A DNA stretch of 64,000 nucleotides from Methanolobus zinderi (GCF_013388255.1 NZ_CP058215.1:496001-560000), one strand, 5' to 3'; positions 46,212-56,315 are shown, counted from the first letter of the stretch. Notes: a model not told the origin generated them from the letters alone. Translations and numbers: made by a program.

Positions 46212-46847
46212 ATGGAAGATAAATCAGTATTGCTTACGGAAGAAGAAGGCAAGACGGCTGTACATCTTGCAAGGGATGCAATAGAGACATACCTGCGTAC
46301 AGGAGAGATGATAGACGGCTCGGAGATGCAGCTTCCGTCTATTTTTGACGAACCCAGGGGAGTTTTCGTAACCCTTAATAAAAGCGGAGAGCTGAGAGGA
46401 TGCATAGGCCATCCGTATGCCGATTCCCCTCTGAAACATGCGATAACGGATTCGGCCATCTCGGCTGGTTTCAGGGACCCCCGCTTTCCGCCTGTGCGTA
46501 TCGATGAGATGACCTTTGTTACGGTGGAGGTGACTGTTCTTACACAGCCCCGGCAAATGGATGTGGAACCCGAGGATCTACCGTCTTCTATTGAGATCGG
46601 CAGGCATGGTCTTATAGTCAAGAGCGGCTACAGACAGGGTTTGCTTCTTCCTCAGGTGGCACCGGAGAATAAAATGGATGAGGTAGAGTTTTTGAGCCAT
46701 ACTTGCTTAAAAGCCGGTCTTCCTCCTGATGCATGGTCAGAAGGTGCCGAAGTCTACTGTTTTGAAGGCCAGATATTCTCAGAAAAAGATCCAAACGGGG
46801 AAGTCTTTGAAAAGGATATCAGGGAAAAAGCCTGTCTGAACGAATAA
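46212..46847 (+). CDS. AMMECR1-domain protein
   Basis: 211 residues. The family signature LRGCIGH is present ([14 protein letters not shown]), with [10 protein letters not shown] and the C-terminal [17 protein letters not shown]1-like proteins are widespread in archaea, and their exact function is unknown; in some contexts they sit with MEMO1 and radical SAM genes, absent here. ATG 46212 is chosen since GGAGTG precedes it; an ATG or GTG two codons earlier is poorer. Confidence 0.88.
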   Translation: MEDKSVLLTEEEGKTAVHLARDAIETYLRTGEMIDGSEMQLPSIFDEPRGVFVTLNKSGELRGCIGHPYADSPLKHAITDSAISAGFRDPRFPPVRIDEMTFVTVEVTVLTQPRQMDVEPEDLPSSIEIGRHGLIVKSGYRQGLLLPQVAPENKMDEVEFLSHTCLKAGLPPDAWSEGAEVYCFEGQIFSEKDPNGEVFEKDIREKACLNE

Positions 46848-46895
46848 TTTCCTGAAAGCTTCTTTTTATTTTTTAATTTTCCTAAAGCAGTGTAC

Positions 46896-47810
46896 TTATT
46901 CCTGAATTTCTTTACCTGACCAGTAAGACGCAAGGAAGGACCCGGATATATTGTGCCAGATACTGAAAAGTGCACCCGGAAGGGCTGCTATTTCTGAGAA
47001 ATGCTCGATTGCAAGGGCAACGCTGAGTCCGGAGTTCTGCATTCCTACTTCAAAGGAGATCGTCCTGGCTTCTATTTCACTAAAACCTGCAAGTCTTGAA
47101 AGACCATAACCACCTGCAAGCCCGAGCAGGTTATGTATGACAACCACACTTATGATCAGCAGGCCGGCAGCCATAACAGTTTCTCTGTTCAGGGCCATGA
47201 TTATTGCTATTATGAAAACTATGGTAATTACTGAAATTGCGGGAAACACATGCCGGATGCTGTCAATTCTGGAACCAAGAAGGGTGTTGAGTCCTATGCC
47301 CATGGCTACCGGTACTATTACTATCTGCAGGATGCTGATCACCATCCCGTAGATATCAACAGGTACTGTCTGGCCGATGTAGATCCATGTGAGCAGTGGT
47401 GTGGCCACAAAGGACAGGAGAGTTGATACAGAGGTCAAAACAATGGAGAGTGCAACATCACCCTTTGCAAGGTAACATATGACATTGGAAGCTGTACCGC
47501 CGGGGCATGAACCAAGGAGTACGACACCTGCGGTAAGCTCCGGTGAAAGCGAGAAAGCCATTGAGAGGGCAAAACCGATCAAGGGCATCAGAATGTACTG
47601 AATCGCAGTTCCGAAAAGTACTACTCCGGGTCTCCTGAAAACAAGCAGGAAATCACTGATGGAAAGCGTCATGCCCATTCCGAACATCACTATCCCGAGC
47701 AGGAGGGGGATTGCACTGCTGTAGGGCAGGAATATGCCCGGATAGAACAAAGCGACTACCGAGAACAGTATTGCCCACACCGGGAACAGGGAAGTAAACC
47801 TTTGTAACAT
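46896..47810 (-). CDS. Bile acid:sodium symporter (BASS) family transporter
   Basis: About 304 residues with nine to ten membrane helices. Family segments include LGIVMFGMGMTLS, LGSCPGGTASNVICYLAKGD (sodium site region) and SFEVGMQNSGLSVALA. Sodium-coupled uptake of an organic anion is expected; the substrate is unknown. The ATG at 47810 has AGGTGG very close before it; a longer in-frame start 46 codons upstream adds a non-membrane, unlikely extension. Confidence 0.88.
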   Translation of the reverse strand: MLQRFTSLFPVWAILFSVVALFYPGIFLPYSSAIPLLLGIVMFGMGMTLSISDFLLVFRRPGVVLFGTAIQYILMPLIGFALSMAFSLSPELTAGVVLLGSCPGGTASNVICYLAKGDVALSIVLTSVSTLLSFVATPLLTWIYIGQTVPVDIYGMVISILQIVIVPVAMGIGLNTLLGSRIDSIRHVFPAISVITIVFIIAIIMALNRETVMAAGLLIISVVVIHNLLGLAGGYGLSRLAGFSEIEARTISFEVGMQNSGLSVALAIEHFSEIAALPGALFSIWHNISGSFLASYWSGKEIQE

Positions 47811-47931
47811 GCCACCTTTCCATTGGATTTTGAAATAAAGATGATGGCAACTATTAAGAACGTATCCGATTTGGCCGGCAGTTACTGTAGAAAAGAAAAA
47901 ATGGCTGATCGGCCTATCAAAAAAGTGCGGC

Positions 47932-48360
47932 TTATCTGTAATCTTCAAGCACTTTCAGGATATCCTCGACGTCCCTCTCCAGTCTGTCCATTGACATCTC
48001 CATCATGAGGTTGACAATTCCTTCGTCTCCGAATGTCCGGAAATCTGTTTTAAGACCAAGCACAGGTATTCCTTTTGCATAGGCATATCCCATTTCCCAT
48101 GCTGTTCCGGAATCAACGTCACTGCCACCGTCCAGAACGGCAAGCACAATATCCGACTCATCGATACCTTTTACGTCATTCATGAAGATGTTCTTCATCC
48201 GATCTTCAAGCCGGCTTGAAATTGTGTCATCCCCATCTTCCTGTGGGAGGAATACACTGAATCCGATCTCCACCAATCTGTCCCTGAGATACAGGTTAAA
48301 GTCCCTTTCAGCCTTCGAAAAAAGGGGGCCTGCAAGGTATATCTGTTTTTTCCCGTCCAT
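47932..48360 (-). CDS. Nucleoside 2-deoxyribosyltransferase-like protein
   Basis: 142 residues with the family's IYLAGPLFSKAE start, DIVLAVLDGG and SGTAWEMGYAYAKGIPV, which holds the catalytic Glu. Relatives cleave or exchange the base of deoxynucleosides or hydrolyse nucleoside monophosphates (nucleotide salvage or sanitation). Cytoplasmic. Short gap to the BASS gene on the same strand. Confidence 0.88.
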   Translation of the reverse strand: MDGKKQIYLAGPLFSKAERDFNLYLRDRLVEIGFSVFLPQEDGDDTISSRLEDRMKNIFMNDVKGIDESDIVLAVLDGGSDVDSGTAWEMGYAYAKGIPVLGLKTDFRTFGDEGIVNLMMEMSMDRLERDVEDILKVLEDYR

Positions 48361-48445
48361 AATTCTCGTCCTTGAATTTTGAGGATACCTACATAGTCGG
48401 GATGGTTAATAATTGTGTTGTGAGCAGGGTGAAAATAATGTTTCC

Positions 48446-49069
48446 TCACTCTTCATCAAGAACTATTTTCTCGATCTCATCCAGAAAATCCCCTACCACA
48501 GATTCGAGTTTTACTATTTGCCTGTAGTAGCGTAGAATGATCTCCAGTTCATTGCGAGCTTTTTCAGAGCTCTCCTGCTCATACTTTTCAATGATATCTG
48601 GCAATATCCTTTTGGATGGAAGGATCACATTGTCGTATTTGATTCTCAGTGCCTGCGCACCAATTGATATGAGGTTCTTGTCCAGAAAGAAGAAAGCTTT
48701 TTTTGAACCCGGTTTCTGGAATCTCCTTACAATGTGGAACTGAGAAAGGTTCTTCATGGCTGTGCTGACCGCAGACAGGCTGTATCCTGTTTCGATGGCA
48801 ATCTCTTCAAGTGACATTTCCTCGGGTTCTATGAAAAGAACTCCTATGATCCTTGAGGAGATCTCATCGAATCCTTCAGCTTTCAGATTTTGGGTTATAA
48901 GCTCGGTGAATTCCTCTTTTGGACTTGCAGGATCACTGGGTATCCAGGATACATTTTTTGTCTCTTTTTTTGGTGAAAGCAATGGGGAATGCTGTGTATT
49001 ATTGTTTCCTCTTTCATCACAAGGATGCAAAGGTGCTACTTTTGCCACCTTTTTTCTTTTTTTATCCAT
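48446..49069 (-). CDS. GbsR/MarR-family transcriptional regulator
   Basis: 207 residues. A Lys-rich, probably disordered N-terminal 45 residues is followed by a winged helix (about 60-130; ISSRIIGVLFIEPEEMSLEEIA..., GYSLSAVSTAMKNL as recognition helix) and a C-terminal coiled-coil that should dimerise. GbsR-type regulators (COG1510) often control osmolyte or transporter genes. Monocistronic; no target can be named from context. Confidence 0.85.
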   Translation of the reverse strand: MDKKRKKVAKVAPLHPCDERGNNNTQHSPLLSPKKETKNVSWIPSDPASPKEEFTELITQNLKAEGFDEISSRIIGVLFIEPEEMSLEEIAIETGYSLSAVSTAMKNLSQFHIVRRFQKPGSKKAFFFLDKNLISIGAQALRIKYDNVILPSKRILPDIIEKYEQESSEKARNELEIILRYYRQIVKLESVVGDFLDEIEKIVLDEE

Positions 49070-49195
49070 GGAATAGCCTCAATTTCAAATGGAAGGATGC
49101 CAGATAGCTATATCTTCGTTGTTTTAGTCTGAGGTCTATGCCTATAACGTTTTCTCTAAAAAAGTTATGCGGATTTATCTAATCTGGCATGTTCG

Positions 49196-49480
49196 TCACT
49201 CATCAGTTATCGTTTTCCACGTATAATTCAGCCCCGAACCCAGCCTGATCAGTGAGGCAACTAATATTGCTTCCTCGATTTCCTCGTCTGAAATACCGGC
49301 TTCCTTTGCAAATTTCCGGTTTGTTGAAAAACAGGTGTCACAACCCACAGCAACCGCGCTCGCAACTGCAAGGAGTTTCTTTGTTCTCCTGTCAATAGCT
49401 CCATCCTGCATGATAGCTTTTTTCATGCTGTAAAAGCCGATCTTCCTGTCGATCTCATCGGCTTTATCCTGTATGGTCAT
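49196..49480 (-). CDS. Carboxymuconolactone decarboxylase (AhpD-like) family protein
   Basis: 94 residues. The CXXC redox pair is in AVGCDTCFSTNRKFAKEAG, but the His usual three residues after the second Cys in AhpD-type proteins is Asn. A thiol-disulfide or peroxide-related role is likely. Its ATG overlaps by one base the TAA of the ArsR-type regulator upstream (TAATG), so the regulator and this protein are translated together. Confidence 0.85.
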   Translation of the reverse strand: MTIQDKADEIDRKIGFYSMKKAIMQDGAIDRRTKKLLAVASAVAVGCDTCFSTNRKFAKEAGISDEEIEEAILVASLIRLGSGLNYTWKTITDE

Positions 49481-49818
49481 TATTTGCTCTCCTCCACATT
49501 CATTAGAAAAGCTTCACCCCGGGGGGATAGTTGATAAACTGTGGGTTCACTGTTCTCTACTTTATCGATATATAGTGCATTCTCCAGCATATCTGCGTGG
49601 AACTTTGCCTGTGTGTTGCTGATATTCAACTTTTCACCGATCTCTTCTATGCAGAGCGGACAGTCCTTAAGCATCCCGAGTATTTTACGACGTGCCGGAT
49701 TTTGAAGGGTCCTGAGTCCTATGGCATGGTCTTCGCTGGGGTTAGACTTCATTCTTCCTTCCTTTTCCATTTTGTTCATCCATTCGTATTTTTTCTTTGC
49801 AAGGTCTTCTCCTGTCAT
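49480..49818 (-). CDS. ArsR-family winged-helix regulator
   Basis: 112 residues from ATG 49818, chosen because AGGTGG lies 6 nt upstream; a start nine codons earlier is possible. The winged helix spans about 35-95 (LQNPARRKILGMLKD; IEEIGEKLNISNTQAKFHADMLENA). A CPLC motif (DCPLCIEEIGE) in the first half of the fold could be a thiol or metal switch. Coupling to the AhpD-like gene suggests a redox-responsive pair. Confidence 0.85.
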   Translation of the reverse strand: MTGEDLAKKKYEWMNKMEKEGRMKSNPSEDHAIGLRTLQNPARRKILGMLKDCPLCIEEIGEKLNISNTQAKFHADMLENALYIDKVENSEPTVYQLSPRGEAFLMNVEESK

Positions 49819-50018
49819 ATTATCCACCTGTTCCTTATATTTCAACTTTCAGTATTTACTGAAAATAGAGAAACTTGAAATTATTTATAATTATGGTTTT
49901 TAGTCGCTATGGCATGCTGTAATCGAAAGCACCTTTTTGGCAATCATATAAAACCATTCACCAAACCCTTTTATTCCCTCAGAACCAATTTTAATTAAGC
50001 AAAATTCGGGGTTATAAG

Positions 50019-51203
50019 ATGCTAGACGATTCTTCAGGCAGGAGTTTTTGGTGGAGCTTACTTTTTATTTTAGTGTTTGTAATTATCCTTGCTTTTGTAG
50101 CCTATGATTATCTGGGTGTGCGTCCTTCAGCGGGGTCTGACGGAACCGCTGATATATCTCTTCCTCCTGGTTTTGCTATAGATACCTATGCTGACAATCT
50201 GGGAAGCAGTCTGGTATCCTACCCGGGTCCCGACCCCGGACCACGTATGTTACTTGAGAAGGACGGAGTGGTATACGTATCAATACCTAACAGGGAACTG
50301 ATCGCTGTACTGCCTGACAGGGATGGTAACAATGAAGCCGACGAGGTCGGTGTTTTCATTTCAGGACTGAATTACCCTCATGGTCTGGACTACTCGGATG
50401 GCTGGTTCTATATTGCAGAAGAGAATCGTGTGATCAGAGTACGGGATGATGATAATAATCTTAGGGCAGATGCCAATAGTACCGAGGTCCTCATCGATGA
50501 TCTACCAAGCGGTGGTCATTCCACGAGAACGGTGAAGGTAAACAACGATTCTCTTTATCTGAGCATGGGTTCCTCATGCAATGTCTGTTATGAAGAGGAT
50601 GAGCGCCGGGCTGCCATAACCAGATGTGATCTTGATGGGAGCAACTGCACTGTGTTTGCCAGTGGATTGCGAAACTCCGTGGGTATGGTATTCCATCCGG
50701 AAACCGGAGAATTGTATGCCACGGACAACGGACGTGACTGGCTTGGAGATGATCTTCCTCCTGATGAGATCAACCTGATCGAAGAAGGTAATGACTACGG
50801 ATGGCCTATCTGTTATGGTCAGAATATCCATGATACCGAGTTTGATACTAACAACTCGACCGGAAATCCCTGTGAGAACAGGACCCCGAGTCTGGTTGAT
50901 CTGCAGGCACACTCCGCCCCTCTAGGTCTTGCGTTCTATGATGGGAATATGTTTCCTGAAGAGTATCAGGGTGACCTGTTCGTATGCTATCATGGGTCCT
51001 GGAACCGGGAAGTACCCACCGGATACAAGATAGTGAATATTGATATGGATACGCTGGGTGTCAATGACTTTGCCACAGGCTGGTTGAGACAGAATGAAAC
51101 AGTTATCGGCAGACCGGTAGATGTTATTGTAGCAGAGGACGGCTCGCTTTTGGTAAGTGATGATAATGCCGGGAAGATATACAGGATATATTATGAAGGC
51201 TGA
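50019..51203 (+). CDS. PQQ-type sugar/sorbosone dehydrogenase-like beta-propeller, membrane-anchored
   Basis: 394 residues. An N-terminal membrane anchor (about 10-30) precedes an extracytoplasmic six-bladed propeller of the GSDH/sorbosone dehydrogenase family: GLNYPHGLDYSDGWFYIAE, GLRNSVGMVFHPETGELYATDNGRD, DEINLIEEGNDYGWP, CYHGSWNREVPTGYK. The catalytic His may be the one in GGHSTRTV. Methanogens are not known to make PQQ, so its cofactor and substrate are open. SD GGGG lies 7-8 nt before the ATG. Confidence 0.85.
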   Translation: MLDDSSGRSFWWSLLFILVFVIILAFVAYDYLGVRPSAGSDGTADISLPPGFAIDTYADNLGSSLVSYPGPDPGPRMLLEKDGVVYVSIPNRELIAVLPDRDGNNEADEVGVFISGLNYPHGLDYSDGWFYIAEENRVIRVRDDDNNLRADANSTEVLIDDLPSGGHSTRTVKVNNDSLYLSMGSSCNVCYEEDERRAAITRCDLDGSNCTVFASGLRNSVGMVFHPETGELYATDNGRDWLGDDLPPDEINLIEEGNDYGWPICYGQNIHDTEFDTNNSTGNPCENRTPSLVDLQAHSAPLGLAFYDGNMFPEEYQGDLFVCYHGSWNREVPTGYKIVNIDMDTLGVNDFATGWLRQNETVIGRPVDVIVAEDGSLLVSDDNAGKIYRIYYEG

Positions 51204-51284
51204 TGGTTTCAGTCCTGATAATTTATTCTGGTGCTTAGATACATATAATATATGATTATTAACTAATAGTGGAAGTTACAGTAT

Positions 51285-54200
51285 TTGCGGGGTCATAGCA
51301 TCAGGGTCGATACAATAAATTCAAACATTGATTTTGTAAGTGACATGCCTCAGGGGAATTACTTTTCTCTTCTCTACGAGACCACTGAAGAATTCATGAG
51401 TGTGGTAGCAGCATTTCTGGATGCAGGTCTGAAAGAGAATGAATGCTGTATCTGGGCGGTTTCAGGACAGATCACCCGCGAGAGTGCTGAAAATTTCCTC
51501 AGGGACGAAGGTATTGATGTAGATTCTTATCTCCGGAGCGGCCAGCTAATAATAATGCCCTGTACGGAATGCTATATTGCAGATGAAGGTCCCGTATCCG
51601 AAAGAACCCTCAGGAAGTGGCAGGAAATACATGATACGGCTATTTCCGGTGGATTCAGCGGGCTCAGGATCGCTGATAAGTTCACGATAGTGGGTGAGGA
51701 CTCCTGGAAGAGATTCATGGAATTTGAGAAGAAGGGCATTGATATCATACGCAGGAAAAATATCATTGCTCTGTTCGCATTCCTCCTTGAGGCCCGTACA
51801 AGGTCCGAGATACTTGATATTATAGAGATGCATGACGGTACGGTAGTAAAACAAAAAGGTATATGGACCCTTCTCCAGAGTTCTTCCACATGCAAACCTC
51901 TTGTCAGTGAAAGACGCTTTCCTGAGAACATACTCGAGGATATATGGACCGGTGTCTGGGCTGTTGACAGGTACGACAGGATTGTATATTTCAATAAAGG
52001 TATGGAAGCGATCTCCGGTTTCTCAAAGGACGATGTTCTGGGACAAAAACTGGACAAGTTCGTACCAAGACAGGTAAATCAGGAGGAACTAAGCTTCATT
52101 GAGCTTTTTAACCTTGCAAAGGAAAACCTGCGTTCGAAAAGTTATGATATCTTCCCTTTCATAAAACCGGATGGTCAGTATGTCTATCACAGTGGGGTCC
52201 TGCTACCCCTGACCGATGAAAATGGCTCATACGCCGGGATGATCGGGACAGTTGGTAAGACCTCCCAGCAGGAGATAAGCCACAAGAAACTGAGAGACCA
52301 GTTCAAATCCATTGAAAGACTGGAAGAGATATACAAGAGAAGTCCGGTGGTTGCTGTTCTCTGGCGAGCGGAAAAAGACTGGCCAATAGAGTTCATATCC
52401 GAGAACATAGCTCAGTTCGGTTATATCCCTGAAAATTTCACATCCGGAGAGCTGACCTATGCGGATATTGTCCATCCTGATGATCTTGATATTGTAAAGA
52501 CTTCTGCTGAACAACTGGAGATCGAAGGGAAATTCTATTACTCAAAGGATTACCGCCTATTGACAAAGTCAGGAGAGCCGCGATGGGTGACCGAAAGGTC
52601 CTACCTTATAAGGGATGAGAACGGGGAGCCTGCCTACTATCAGGGTATAATAATAGATGTCACTGAGCGTAAACGTGCTGAAGAAAAACTTGTTAAGAGT
52701 GAAGCTCTTCTCACTGAGGTCAGCAGGATTGCCAAAATAGGAGGCTGGGAATTTGATGCATCAACTGGCAAGGGGACATGGACACCTGAAATTGCTAGAA
52801 TTCATGAATTAGACTCTTCAACACCTACAGATGTTGAATTTGGATTAAGTTTCTACCCCCCGGGGTCAAGAGAAATTATTGAAAAAGCTGTCCATGATGC
52901 TGTAGAAAAAGGCGAACCTTACGACATTGAATTGGAATTGATCACAGCTAAAGGTACACATAAATGGGTTAGGACTATCGGAAATCCAGTAACAAAAAAT
53001 GGTAAGGTCGTGAGTGTCACCGGAGCATTACAGGATATCACTGAACGCAAAAAAGCTGAAGAAGCTGCTCTTGAAAATGAAAAAAAATACCGCCTGATCT
53101 TCGAGAATTCTCCTCTTGGCATCTTTCATTTTAACGAAAAGGGCATGCTAACACACTGTAATGAGAAGTTCCTGGAAATAATGGGACTTAAGAAGAAAGA
53201 AGATATCATAGGTTTCAATCTGGTTGCTTCAATCGTAGATGAACAGATGAAAAAAGCAGTCAAAGATGTCTTTTCAAGGAAAATCGGACATTTTGAGGGT
53301 GAGTATCATACTGTTTCAACTGATATTACCGTCAATATCAAGGCTGATTACAGTCCGAATATAGCAGATGACGGTACTTTTCTTGGCGGAATTGGGGTAT
53401 TTGAAGATATATCTGAGCGTAAAAAAGCTGAAATAGCTGCTCTTGAAGCCGAAAAGAAATTCCGTCTTATATTCGAGAACTCTCCTCTGGGTATTTTCAA
53501 TTTCAATCAGAATGGAATGGTAACCCATTGTAATGAGAAGTTTTTACAAATTATAGGCCTGGAAGACAAAGAAGATATCATCGGCTTCAATATGGTCACA
53601 CAGATCAAAGACCCAAAGATGAAAAAGGCGATCAATGATGTTCTTTCAAGAAAGGCTGGTCACTTCGAGGGTGAGTATCATACAGTAATCAGTGGCAAAG
53701 AGGTCTTCATCAAGGCTGACTACAGCCCGAATATTGCGCACAATGGTACTTTCCTTGGTGGCATAGGTATTTTTGCAGATATCTCTGCCCGCAAAAAAGC
53801 TGAAGAGGCATTACGTCTTGACGAGTCCAGGCTTGAAACCCTTCTCAGGCTCAACCAGATGACAGATAAAACCTTCAAGGAAATAGCCGATTTCGTACAG
53901 GAAGAGGCCGTGAAACTGACACAGAGCAGGATGGGATATCTTGCCTTCCTTAATGAGAAAGGAACTGTACTGTCCATATATTCCTGGTCAAAGAACGTGA
54001 TGACGGATTGCAATGTGAAACAGGAGAAGAAGTTTGATTATCTTCTTGATTCCACCGGTCTGTGGGGAGAACCTGTCCGTCAGAAACATCCGATCATAGT
54101 CAACGATTACGAGGCTTCCAATAAGTTCAAACGTGGTTATCCTAAGGGTCATATAAAGATGAAACGCTATATGAGCGTTCCAATCATCGAAGGCGGAAAA

Positions 54201-55130
54201 GTGGTGGGTGTTGCCGGTGTAGGTAACAAGGAAGATCCTTACGATCAGGCCGATGTCAGGCAGCTTACACTCCTTATGGAAGGAATGTGGCAGATGATGG
54301 AGAAAAAGAGGGCAGAGGATACTCTTCGTGAATTTGCTTCCAAGCTGGCACAGGCAAACAGGGACCTTTCAAAGGCCAATGCCGAACTGTCACAGGCTAA
54401 CGAGGAATTAAAATCCCTTGACCTGATGAAGGATGAGTTCCTGTCCAATGTGAGCCATGAATTCAAGACCCCGCTAACATCCATACAGGGTTACAGTCAG
54501 TTAATATGGGACGGTACGCTCGGCCCGGTGAACGAACAGCAGAAAAAAGCAGTTGATACCGTTATCCGCAATTCCGAACGTCTCCGCAAACTTGTGGATT
54601 CTCTCCTGTATATCAGCAGGGCACAGGCCGGTAAGCTCTCCTATTCCTTTGACGATCTCATGATATCCGATGTTATTGACAATTCGATACAGGATTTGTC
54701 TTTACAAGCCGAGAAAAAGGACATCGAGATCAATAAGTATGTTGAGGAAGACCTGCCACTGATAAGGGGCGATAAGGACAAACTTACGGATGTGATGATC
54801 AACCTGATCGATAATGCGATCAAGTTCACTCCGCAGGGTGGTAGGATCGATGTTGGTGCGGAAGTGGATGACGGTTCCCTGCACATATATGTCAGAGATA
54901 CCGGGATAGGTATTCCCGAAGACAAGATCTCAAATCTCTTCCAGAGATTCTACCAGGTGGACGCTTCTGTAAAAAGGAGGTATGGTGGAACCGGTCTGGG
55001 TCTGTATATATGCAAAAAGATCATCGAGGACCACGAAGGCAATATATGGGTCAAGAGTCAGGAAGGAGAGGGAAGTACTTTCCATATCTTACTACCCCTA
55101 AAAAACGATGACTCATCCGACAGTGAATGA
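51285..55130 (+). CDS. Multi-PAS histidine kinase with MEDS and GAF domains
   Basis: 1281 residues, soluble. Order: MEDS (DcmR sensory) domain about 15-205 (GNYFSLLYETTEEFMSVVAAF, in two parts; IWAVSG; SGLRIADKF), then five PAS domains, a GAF domain (about 845-1005), a coiled coil, HisKA with His1058 (SNVSHEFKTPLTSIQGY) and HATPase (LIDNAIKFTP, DTGIGIPED, GTGLGLYIC). PAS 4 and 5 (53080-53430, 53440-53790) are near copies. The start is uncertain: TTG 51285 has a weak SD and no ATG lies nearby in frame before the MEDS domain. Confidence 0.9.
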   Translation: MRGHSIRVDTINSNIDFVSDMPQGNYFSLLYETTEEFMSVVAAFLDAGLKENECCIWAVSGQITRESAENFLRDEGIDVDSYLRSGQLIIMPCTECYIADEGPVSERTLRKWQEIHDTAISGGFSGLRIADKFTIVGEDSWKRFMEFEKKGIDIIRRKNIIALFAFLLEARTRSEILDIIEMHDGTVVKQKGIWTLLQSSSTCKPLVSERRFPENILEDIWTGVWAVDRYDRIVYFNKGMEAISGFSKDDVLGQKLDKFVPRQVNQEELSFIELFNLAKENLRSKSYDIFPFIKPDGQYVYHSGVLLPLTDENGSYAGMIGTVGKTSQQEISHKKLRDQFKSIERLEEIYKRSPVVAVLWRAEKDWPIEFISENIAQFGYIPENFTSGELTYADIVHPDDLDIVKTSAEQLEIEGKFYYSKDYRLLTKSGEPRWVTERSYLIRDENGEPAYYQGIIIDVTERKRAEEKLVKSEALLTEVSRIAKIGGWEFDASTGKGTWTPEIARIHELDSSTPTDVEFGLSFYPPGSREIIEKAVHDAVEKGEPYDIELELITAKGTHKWVRTIGNPVTKNGKVVSVTGALQDITERKKAEEAALENEKKYRLIFENSPLGIFHFNEKGMLTHCNEKFLEIMGLKKKEDIIGFNLVASIVDEQMKKAVKDVFSRKIGHFEGEYHTVSTDITVNIKADYSPNIADDGTFLGGIGVFEDISERKKAEIAALEAEKKFRLIFENSPLGIFNFNQNGMVTHCNEKFLQIIGLEDKEDIIGFNMVTQIKDPKMKKAINDVLSRKAGHFEGEYHTVISGKEVFIKADYSPNIAHNGTFLGGIGIFADISARKKAEEALRLDESRLETLLRLNQMTDKTFKEIADFVQEEAVKLTQSRMGYLAFLNEKGTVLSIYSWSKNVMTDCNVKQEKKFDYLLDSTGLWGEPVRQKHPIIVNDYEASNKFKRGYPKGHIKMKRYMSVPIIEGGKVVGVAGVGNKEDPYDQADVRQLTLLMEGMWQMMEKKRAEDTLREFASKLAQANRDLSKANAELSQANEELKSLDLMKDEFLSNVSHEFKTPLTSIQGYSQLIWDGTLGPVNEQQKKAVDTVIRNSERLRKLVDSLLYISRAQAGKLSYSFDDLMISDVIDNSIQDLSLQAEKKDIEINKYVEEDLPLIRGDKDKLTDVMINLIDNAIKFTPQGGRIDVGAEVDDGSLHIYVRDTGIGIPEDKISNLFQRFYQVDASVKRRYGGTGLGLYICKKIIEDHEGNIWVKSQEGEGSTFHILLPLKNDDSSDSE

Positions 55131-55235
55131 TAATTTATAAATGGAGGTAGGAGCTGATTCTGCCGGGCGTCAAAATGATATAAAATCACCGGCACCTTTT
55201 CTATATTCATTTTATTGCAATCGAGGCTGATATAA

Positions 55236-56276
55236 TTGAAAGTTATAATCATTGGCGGTTTTCTGGGAAGCGGAAAGACCACGACTTTAAGAAACCTTGG
55301 AAAACACCTTATTTCCAGGGGACACAAGATAGCTATCATAGTTAATGAGATAGGAGAAGTGGGTATAGATGGAGAGACTATCTCCGATTCTGGTCTTGTT
55401 ACAAAAGAGCTGACAAGTGGTTGCATATGCTGTTCACTCAGGATCAGCATGGAATTCACGCTGCAAACCCTGGTGGAGGAATACAATCCTGATATCGTTA
55501 TCATTGAACCAACCGGCATTGCTTTCCCAATGCAGATCAAGGAACATATAGAGCTCATGGACCTTGAGGATCTGAGCTTTGCCCCGGTGGTATCACTGGT
55601 CGATGCAAGCAGGATCGAGATGGAGGTGGACCAGATTCCGGTATTTATAGCCAACCAGATAAAGGAAGCAGAGATTGTCTGCATCAACAAGATCGACCTG
55701 GTGGACGCGGAAACCATAGCTAAATCAACAATGACGGTTCTCCAGTTAAATCCCGATGCACTGGTGGTTGAATTCTCTGCAAAGAAGGAAGATGCCAATT
55801 TCCAGCGTTTCCTGGATTTGCTTGCAGGTGAAAGCCACGCAGCATATACGGGCAGCAACCTCAACTCCATTGAGATGTCAGATGTTGGCAACTATTCCGG
55901 TGAGTATTCACTGCATGCCGATGAGCTGCACCCTGACCGGGTAACAAATATCCTTGTACATCTGCTGTCCCAGATTAAGGAGAAACTTCAGGAAGTAAAC
56001 CCTGAGTTCATAGGTCATGTGAAGATGACCATGAAATTCGGGGAAGGACTGATTAAGGCAAACCTTACATCCGCACATGGCGAGCCTTTTGTGGAGATTC
56101 TCGATGAATCAGTTGATGGCGAACAGCACCTGAGATTCCTGTCAGCCGTGACCCTTGTACCAAAGGACACTCTTGTTGGTATTATTGATGAGGCAATTCA
56201 GAAAGTACTAACAGAAGAAGGTATTGGTTTTGATAAGAAAGACCTTTCATCAGGCTCAGCTCCTATCAGCCTTTAA
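55236..56276 (+). CDS. CobW/COG0523-family G3E GTPase
   Basis: 346 residues. P-loop GGFLGSGKTT, the metal-binding CXCC motif in SGCICCSLR (Cys63, 65, 66), Walker B IIEPTG and the guanine motif NKIDL. COG0523 proteins are metallochaperones that deliver Zn, Co or Ni to target enzymes. The C-terminal half departs from classical CobW_C. TTG start with GAGG upstream. It is followed by a hairpin terminator and then the Fe-S DUF2148-type gene on the same strand. Confidence 0.9.
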   Translation: MKVIIIGGFLGSGKTTTLRNLGKHLISRGHKIAIIVNEIGEVGIDGETISDSGLVTKELTSGCICCSLRISMEFTLQTLVEEYNPDIVIIEPTGIAFPMQIKEHIELMDLEDLSFAPVVSLVDASRIEMEVDQIPVFIANQIKEAEIVCINKIDLVDAETIAKSTMTVLQLNPDALVVEFSAKKEDANFQRFLDLLAGESHAAYTGSNLNSIEMSDVGNYSGEYSLHADELHPDRVTNILVHLLSQIKEKLQEVNPEFIGHVKMTMKFGEGLIKANLTSAHGEPFVEILDESVDGEQHLRFLSAVTLVPKDTLVGIIDEAIQKVLTEEGIGFDKKDLSSGSAPISL

Positions 56277-56315
56277 CCTGGAAATTAAAATAAGGTCAAT
56301 CCGGTATTTTTGAAT

